This document shows positions 14,721-19,691 of a stretch of DNA of 19,691 nt, one piece after another. Within the stretch, counting starts at the first letter, position 1. Each line of letters starts with the position of its first letter. Location of the stretch: NCBI GenBank assembly GCA_903868375.1, contig CAIPVD010000051.1:1-19691 (forward strand), given 5' to 3'. The DNA comes from an uncultured delta proteobacterium. Its GTDB lineage: Bacteria; UBA10199; GCA-002796325; 1-14-0-20-49-13. The notes under the pieces are model-generated. The model was not told the DNA's origin and searched no databases. It worked only from the letters and a program-made list of their open reading frames with translations. Made by a program: the position numbers and the translations under genes.

Positions 14721-15352
14721 TATAGGTTTTCGAGTTCTCTCTGCGCTTCGGCGTTAGCCGGCTCGCGGTCCAAGATGATCTTGTAGATCTTCTTCGCTCG
14801 ATCTGTGTGGCCTTGAGCCGCAAGTATCCTTGCCATCGTGACCGTGTACCATGCCTCGTGGTCCGAGATCGACCGTTCTTCTTCTTTTTCCACGGATTCT
14901 TCCATCTCTTCTTCCAGGCTCTCGCTGGCCAGAACCTTAACGGAAGAAAGAGGCATGTCTTCGGTTATCTCTTCTTCTTCGGAAAATTCTTCTTTAGGCA
15001 TCGTGATCACCGTTGTTGTGATGTTCGCCATTTCTTGTTTTAGGCTTAATATGGCATCGAGTATCTTCTTCGCCTCTGCATTGGTAGGTATTATTTCGAG
15101 CGCCATTATCGCATGGTCCTTTGCAAGTATCTTCTCGCCCTTTTCAAGATAGGCCTTTGCAAGCGCCAAATGCCCGCTGATAAGCGTTGGATGATGTTTT
15201 AAACCTTCTTCGGCTATTTTTATCGCGTCGTCTATCATGCCGTTCGTCCTAAATATCTCGGAGATCGGCGCAAATACGACCGAAGTGGGATCGTTCTGCC
15301 ACTTTTCGTAATAACGTAAAAACGTTGGATTTTCTATAAGTTCTGCTCTCAT
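14720..15352 (-). CDS. Small tetratricopeptide repeat protein
   Basis: The predicted protein has 210 residues. TPR-type helices lie at about residues 20-105 (IFRTNGMIDDAIKIAEEGLK, LISGHLALAKAYLEKGEK, DHAIMALEIIPTNAEAKKIL) and again at 165-210 (ARILAAQGHTDRAKKIYKII). Between them is a very acidic linker (EEFSEEEEITEDM, then EEEMEESVEKEEE). There is no signal peptide. It is the first gene of the operon running 15352 to 12513 and is divergent from the methyltransferase at 15404. The -10 element of its promoter lies within a palindromic region just upstream, leaving a leader of only a few bases and no Shine-Dalgarno sequence. It probably works as a scaffold with the next two gene products. Confidence 0.85.
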   Translation of the reverse strand: MRAELIENPTFLRYYEKWQNDPTSVVFAPISEIFRTNGMIDDAIKIAEEGLKHHPTLISGHLALAKAYLEKGEKILAKDHAIMALEIIPTNAEAKKILDAILSLKQEMANITTTVITMPKEEFSEEEEITEDMPLSSVKVLASESLEEEMEESVEKEEERSISDHEAWYTVTMARILAAQGHTDRAKKIYKIILDREPANAEAQRELENL

Positions 15353-15363
15353 ATCGTTTTAGT

Positions 15364-15394
15364 TGTTTACACCGGAAATTCTAAACTGTAAACT
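15364..15394. promoter_or_regulatory. Palindromic divergent promoter pair
   Basis: On the plus strand TTTACA (15366-15371) and TAAACT (15389-15394) are 17 bp apart. On the minus strand TTTACA (complement of 15387-15392) and TAAACA (complement of 15364-15369) are also 17 bp apart. The two overlap because GTTTACA (15365-15371) and TGTAAAC (15387-15393) form an inverted repeat. Predicted start points fall about 3 to 6 nt from both start codons, so both transcripts would be nearly leaderless. Confidence 0.45.
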
Positions 15395-15403
15395 GCAAAT
15401 TAT

Positions 15404-16285
15404 ATGATGCAAAATGTGATTAGCCAGCATGCGATACTCATGAAGGACAAAGTTCGGATGGAGGCGTACCGGAAAGCAATAGATGCCACCGTAAAGCCTG
15501 GAGATGTGGTCCTGGACATAGGTTGCGGGCTGGGGATATTGTCTTTTCTGGCACTAAAGGCAGGGGCCGCACACGTTCACGCAATAGAAGTGGAACCAGG
15601 TACGCTAAATCTTGCAAAGTTACTCGCAAAACATAACGGGCTTGATAAGAAGATAACATTCCACAAGGGACTTTCGACCAAGCTCAAATTGAAATCGAAG
15701 GCCGATGTGATCGTCTCCGAACTTTTTGGGAACTTAGGCCTGAACGAGAACGTCCTGCCGGTGGTGATCGATGCAAGAGATAGGCTTTTGAAGCACGGCG
15801 GTAAGATAATTCCCGAAAAGTTGAAAGTCATTTTCGCTCCATGCGAACATAACGACTGGGCATTCACGGCATCCGCGTTAAAGAACATCTGCGGTTTCGA
15901 TATGCTTCCCGACCTGCCGGATATCGATCTTGGGTTCCCAAGCGTCATCATTAGAACGGATGAGTTAATCTCCAATCCCCTTACGCTTGTAGATATCGAC
16001 TTCTCTAAAGTAAAAAAAGATACGGCGGCGGGCAAATTGACGTTCGAAGTTCTAAAAGATGGAACGCTAAACGGATTTGCCGGATGGTTCGATACCACAC
16101 TTGCCGCAAATATCTCGCTCTCAACATCACCAACGGCTCTAACCACACACTGGAAACAGGGATTTCTTCCACTTCGTAGCCCCGAAAAAGTTAAGCTAGG
16201 ACAAAAGATCACCCTCGAGATCGAGATCGCGCCCGACGTCAGCGGCCTAAATAGCGTGGTTGGTTATGGCTATTCCGTCTTATAA
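15404..16285 (+). CDS. Protein arginine methyltransferase (PRMT)-like enzyme
   Basis: The predicted protein has 293 residues; starts at 15404 and 15407 differ by one residue. It opens with a helix resembling the PRMT N-terminus (HAILMKDKVRMEAYRKAI). SAM motif I is DIGCGLGILS at residues 38-47 and the second strand ends HAIEVE with the acidic residue E62. SELFGNLGLNEN (105-116) matches the double-E loop with E106 and E115 as candidate arginine-binding glutamates. TTHWKQ at 248-252 matches the THW loop. The C-terminal beta-barrel region (VLKDGTLNGFAGWFDTTL) also fits. PRMTs methylate arginine side chains of proteins and are uncommon in bacteria. It is encoded alone, divergent from the TPR operon. 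No Shine-Dalgarno sequence is visible. The substrate is unknown; a small-molecule or peptide target is an alternative. Confidence 0.85.
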   Translation: MMQNVISQHAILMKDKVRMEAYRKAIDATVKPGDVVLDIGCGLGILSFLALKAGAAHVHAIEVEPGTLNLAKLLAKHNGLDKKITFHKGLSTKLKLKSKADVIVSELFGNLGLNENVLPVVIDARDRLLKHGGKIIPEKLKVIFAPCEHNDWAFTASALKNICGFDMLPDLPDIDLGFPSVIIRTDELISNPLTLVDIDFSKVKKDTAAGKLTFEVLKDGTLNGFAGWFDTTLAANISLSTSPTALTTHWKQGFLPLRSPEKVKLGQKITLEIEIAPDVSGLNSVVGYGYSVL

Positions 16286-16308
16286 ATTCCTTGACCAAAA
16301 CAACTAGT

Positions 16309-16329
16309 TATGCGATGTAGTTTCGCATA
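16309..16329 (+). promoter_or_regulatory. Hairpin reaching into the start codon of the next gene
   Basis: TATGCGA (16309-16315) and its exact reverse complement TCGCATA (16323-16329) are separated by 7 nt, and the right arm ends on the A of the ATG at 16329. As RNA this could hide the start. As DNA it could be an operator near the promoter. TTGACC at 16291-16296 is a possible -35, but the matching -10 is poor. Confidence 0.4.
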
Positions 16330-18257
16330 TGGCATACACACCAATATCTATTCCGACACCTTTTTCAACAGGGCTAAGCGGGCTTTCCACTGCAATTGTT
16401 AATCAGGAAAGCTTTGTTCACGCCGCCACACAGCTTGCACCGCAGGTGCCATTGTCAGCCTTCACTGACCTCACAGGTTCCGAAACATATTCGATGGCGG
16501 GACAAGGATGGCGTGGATGGGCTGAAAGATTAATACCAAGCTTTGGGAAAAAACCACCGGCTGACAATGAAGCTTCGGTCGATTCGACCCAAGCTGTTGA
16601 GTTAATTCGCAAATACGATATTATCGATAACGAGGGGAAAATACGTGAAGATGCTATTAATGGATATCTCGCCCTTTTTAGTGCGGTAAATAGGCGTTCG
16701 ATAAATTTTGTCTCACTTTTAACAGCTCTCCCCGACGACCTCACTTCAAAAAAAGCGAATGAAGGTTCTTTTTTTGATCCTACAAATCCAAAGTTCATCA
16801 GATCGTTCATTCGCGAGCGCCAGCTTCTAGCTACGGCCCATAAAGAAGATCTCAATTCACTCACATATTTTTATGTCATGCATTTTGGCAGAGTTATGCA
16901 TGAGATAAATGGTGACATCTTGGCAGACAAATCTGCGATGAAAGACGATATTCTTATATATAAAACATTGCTCGCGCCACTCTTGGTGATGTTTGAAGCA
17001 TTGCAACATGAAGAACCATCGCTCGTTGACGAATTAAGGCATCATTTAGATATGGAGGTTTTTTTAGATATTCGCAAGATGCTTGCAAGAAAATATGGTT
17101 CAAATCCGTCGGTGTGGGAAAAAGCGGTCGAGGCTTATGAAAAAAGAGAGAGTGGCCAAGAACTCCGCATAGGCTTAAGCTTCAACCGTGCTGGAGATTC
17201 CAAGCTTGCAGCAACTCCGATACCGAAAGAGATAGCCATAAAAGGCCCTCTTCCCTGGAGTGAACATCCTCTTTTCGCCGCACCTGTAAGCTTGGAGCCG
17301 TCAAAAGTCGGGGGCTTTGACAAACTTGAACCCGGGTTCATAAAGGTCGCAACTCATGATGATTCGGCTCTTTATTATAAAGAAGAGTTCGATCATTCCA
17401 CCAAGACTCAAAAAGTAGTTATAACCGGCGACATTGAAACACTCGCAGAAATGTGCCAGCGCCTTGCAGCAGCAAATGGCGGTTTTGAGCTCGGTCATAG
17501 CGAATTCTTTTTTCCGTTCAACAATGTCGTTTCACACATTTCGCTTAATTATGTTTACGAATTAGTTGATGGCATGTGCCAGTGTAATCTTTTTGCTAAT
17601 CTTTCGGAACTTACTTTCCACTTGAATCCGGAAACGATGAAACCGGAAATTACATTTACAAAGATAAGGGATCACCTTAAGTCAAGACATGAAGACATAG
17701 CTAACCTAGATAACTTTAAAATATTTGAAATGTGGAAATGGACGCTGGCGAGATATTTGGAGGACACAAAGCGAATTCATGAAATATCAAGATCGGTCGA
17801 TCCAAATAAAAGAGCAATTACGGAAACGATGCGCGCATTGATCGGTCAAAGAGCTTTGCCATTTTCACCAATTCTTCCAATTCCTTCAGACGATGAACTG
17901 GAACAAAATTATTATGATGCCGATGTAGGTTTAAAAGTAGATCGGAAAGGAACAGTTACCGGTATTTTTGTAAGATACTATGGCCATTTTCCAACTGGCA
18001 CTTTTGGCCCGAATACAAGAAAACTATGTCCTGTAACCGAAGTTGAAGGAACTTTAAATAAAGACGGTTCGGGGCTAAATTGGAAGGTTACAAATTACGG
18101 GCCAGAGCGACCGGATATTTTAGCTCGACACTTACCACTTGCATTTCTTAGTGAAGAGAACGCGTTGCCGGATGAATTGCGACAGCATGTTAACAAACCC
18201 AAATTTCCAGATCCCGTAAACGCCCTCCCAAGAAACGAAGCATTGTTAAAACCTTAA
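16329..18257 (+). CDS. Large protein of unknown function with shared low-charge N-terminal motif
   Basis: The predicted protein has 642 residues and belongs to no family I recognise. The first 26 residues are uncharged (MAYTPISIPTPFSTGLSGLS) and lack a Sec-type signal. The segment FSTGLSGLSTAI, followed about 10 residues on by AATQLAPQVP, matches FANPLAGLAGAL and FATELAPSVP in the next protein, so the two share an N-terminal module. Residues about 85-280 look helical (EDAINGYLALFSAV, YVMHFGRVMHEINGDI). The second half mixes strands and helices (FIKVATHDDSALYYKEEF, ITGDIETLAEMCQRLAAANG), with a final beta-rich part near VGLKVDRKGTVTGIFVRYYG. No catalytic motif stands out. The stop lies 1 bp before the start of the next gene, so they are almost certainly co-transcribed. 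Confidence 0.7.
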   Translation: MAYTPISIPTPFSTGLSGLSTAIVNQESFVHAATQLAPQVPLSAFTDLTGSETYSMAGQGWRGWAERLIPSFGKKPPADNEASVDSTQAVELIRKYDIIDNEGKIREDAINGYLALFSAVNRRSINFVSLLTALPDDLTSKKANEGSFFDPTNPKFIRSFIRERQLLATAHKEDLNSLTYFYVMHFGRVMHEINGDILADKSAMKDDILIYKTLLAPLLVMFEALQHEEPSLVDELRHHLDMEVFLDIRKMLARKYGSNPSVWEKAVEAYEKRESGQELRIGLSFNRAGDSKLAATPIPKEIAIKGPLPWSEHPLFAAPVSLEPSKVGGFDKLEPGFIKVATHDDSALYYKEEFDHSTKTQKVVITGDIETLAEMCQRLAAANGGFELGHSEFFFPFNNVVSHISLNYVYELVDGMCQCNLFANLSELTFHLNPETMKPEITFTKIRDHLKSRHEDIANLDNFKIFEMWKWTLARYLEDTKRIHEISRSVDPNKRAITETMRALIGQRALPFSPILPIPSDDELEQNYYDADVGLKVDRKGTVTGIFVRYYGHFPTGTFGPNTRKLCPVTEVEGTLNKDGSGLNWKVTNYGPERPDILARHLPLAFLSEENALPDELRQHVNKPKFPDPVNALPRNEALLKP

Positions 18258-18258
18258 T

Positions 18259-19691
18259 ATGGCTAGTCAACCGATAATAATGGCACAATCTATATTCGCC
18301 AACCCCCTTGCGGGTTTGGCTGGTGCGCTAACTCCAAACATCGCCAGCTTCGCAACTGAACTTGCGCCGTCGGTTCCAACCTATTTGCTTTCCGGCGAGC
18401 CAACCGCTCCACTCCAGCATTCATTTGCAGCTGACGATATAAATCATAGCGCCGCACTATTCGCGCCACGGGAAAATGTCGTGGGCAAATTAGAAGCTGC
18501 CGGCGTAGGTTCGGCAGGCAGCGACGCATCCACAAGAGAAAAGCTGACAACTATCGCAAGAGCGTTTTGGACGGCATATGCTGAACATAGCTCGGATGAA
18601 TGTTTTGATGATTACCTTCAACCTCTAAATGCCCGCGAAGCAAGTTTTGACTCACTGGACCAACCTTCAAGAGACAGCCTCATTAATAACCTTTCATATT
18701 TTTTTGTACCATCGGAGATCGACGAATTATTGTGTCTTGTTCGGGACGGAAGACCAATAGGCCTCATTGAGAAATTTCAAGGGATCGGTTCGTCTATCAG
18801 AGGAAACGGACTAAGACCAAAAGATATTCATTCGATGCTTTGGCAAAAGGTAGATATCGGCGAATTTCTTCATAGGCTGGATCTAATGCCTAGCAGCTGG
18901 ATGGGTGAGCTTTCGCCACAGGAGAGAATCCTTTTTAGAGGTACATTGGCTTCGTTGGCGCAAAAAAAACAGGTCGTCTTCAACGGCTTTATGGCTTCCG
19001 CTAGTTTTGAAGAGATCATGAAGGCGTTGTCAGACAGAGCCAATGATCTGGGCATCTATCTGCAACACGTTGTTCCTTCCACCAGCGAAAGATTTGCGCC
19101 AGATGTGGATACTGCAATGAAGACACTAAGAAATGTCCTTGGCACAGAGTTGCTGTTAACGGAGCCGGAGAGATTCGAAGAGGTAATACATGCCATTGAA
19201 CATGCGCCAACTGTTTGGCTAAGGACATTTGCTTCATTAATAGATAGAATGGACGATCCAGACATAAAAGATATTATGGCACTTCGATTGTGGGAACTCG
19301 GTGGGACTCGAATTGTGCCTCCATCAGACGGTCATTATCATGATATCGCTTATGGCAGGGCCGTTGTTACATTATCAAAAACACTTGAAATAGCGCCATT
19401 TGATGGGTCCATTTCAGTAAGTACCAGAATACCTCACTCTAAAAATGTAGGACCTCACACCATTATATATATGGATAGGCTCCTGGGGCTCTTGTTAAGA
19501 ATAAAGATTGGAACTTTTATATGGCCATCTTTTATCTCTGACGCCATTACCGATCTTACTCGCGTCGATATTTCATCCGCATATGCACTTTATACACTTG
19601 TAGGAATAGATCGAATAGAAGCGGAGCTTCCATTTATTTACGATCCTTCTCCAGTAAAAGACCTAAAGACTCCAATAAAAGAACAATATGA
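18259..19691 (+). CDS. Large protein of unknown function, cut by window end, with the same N-terminal motif
   Basis: An open frame of 477 codons runs from the ATG at 18259 to the end of the window without a stop. The first 33 residues are uncharged (MASQPIIMAQSIFANPLAGL) and the first 45 align with the preceding protein (see the GL[AS]xA[LI] and AT[EQ]LAPxVP motifs). QHSFAADD near residue 55 recalls SFAAD in the protein of 1114-2493. The body is mainly helical, with STREKLTTIARAFWTAYAEH and LIDRMDDPDIKDIMALRLWE. LFRG (R227) followed by NGFMASAS (245-249) faintly resembles the Arg and STS elements of ADP-ribosyltransferase toxins, but no convincing ExE motif follows, so I do not assign that function. 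The gene begins 1 bp after the previous stop. Confidence 0.7.
   Translation, partial: MASQPIIMAQSIFANPLAGLAGALTPNIASFATELAPSVPTYLLSGEPTAPLQHSFAADDINHSAALFAPRENVVGKLEAAGVGSAGSDASTREKLTTIARAFWTAYAEHSSDECFDDYLQPLNAREASFDSLDQPSRDSLINNLSYFFVPSEIDELLCLVRDGRPIGLIEKFQGIGSSIRGNGLRPKDIHSMLWQKVDIGEFLHRLDLMPSSWMGELSPQERILFRGTLASLAQKKQVVFNGFMASASFEEIMKALSDRANDLGIYLQHVVPSTSERFAPDVDTAMKTLRNVLGTELLLTEPERFEEVIHAIEHAPTVWLRTFASLIDRMDDPDIKDIMALRLWELGGTRIVPPSDGHYHDIAYGRAVVTLSKTLEIAPFDGSISVSTRIPHSKNVGPHTIIYMDRLLGLLLRIKIGTFIWPSFISDAITDLTRVDISSAYALYTLVGIDRIEAELPFIYDPSPVKDLKTPIKEQY

Noticed and set aside
6652..16310. Recurring ACAACTAGTTA sequence near 6650 and 16300
   Set aside because: The shared core is a short palindrome (AACTAGTT) with different flanks, and the two sites have different positions relative to their genes; chance is likely.
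1..19691. CRISPR arrays, insertion-sequence transposases, integrases or rRNA genes
   Set aside because: No regularly spaced repeats, no transposase or integrase-like protein and no rRNA-like sequence were found in the window.

Overview
This window looks like a chromosomal segment of a Gram-negative, deltaproteobacteria-like organism of moderate G+C. The reasons are two lipoprotein-type genes, a Sec-exported small protein, two good sigma-54 (-24/-12) promoter matches, a tRNA without an encoded CCA, a GspA/ExeA-like ATPase with tetratricopeptide (TPR) partners, and bacterial-type aspartyl- and histidyl-tRNA synthetases. The lineage call is an inference from gene style, not from a marker-gene tree.

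Layout. 1-449 (-): start of an RlmI-type rRNA methyltransferase cut by the window edge. 605-1088 (+): sigma-54 promoter, a small exported lysine-rich protein and a strong bidirectional terminator. 1114-2493 (-): a helical protein of unknown function. 2494-3112: no protein gene; it holds a tRNA-Glu(CTC) inside a long inverted repeat, preceded by a broken, GC-rich-interrupted copy of the same tRNA. 3113-3937 (-): an A+T-rich HExxH metallopeptidase gene bracketed by two related hairpin repeats. 4072-5424 (-): a probable lipoprotein metallophosphoesterase. 5572-7218 (+): a membrane protein, a zinc-ribbon protein and a sigma-54-driven small protein. 7223-10223 (-): hisS-aspS operon. 10261-12516 (+): a lipoprotein resembling SleB-type cell-wall hydrolases and an unknown, possibly Rossmann-fold protein. 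12513-15352 (-): three-gene operon of two TPR proteins and a GspA/ExeA-like ATPase. 15404-16285 (+): a protein arginine methyltransferase-like enzyme, divergent from the TPR operon across a palindromic promoter. 16329-19691 (+): two adjacent large proteins of unknown function, the second cut by the window end.

The most interesting pattern is that several otherwise unrelated unknown proteins (from 1114, 11404, 16329 and 18259) begin with 23-34 uncharged residues rich in Ala, Ser, Thr, Pro and Ile. The two adjacent ones share a recognisable N-terminal motif (GL[AS]xA[LI], then AT[EQ]LAPxVP). This could be a shared export or targeting signal on a lineage-specific protein family. Other items worth a check are the PRMT-like enzyme, the hairpin-bracketed metallopeptidase gene, the broken tRNA copy and the two sigma-54 promoters.
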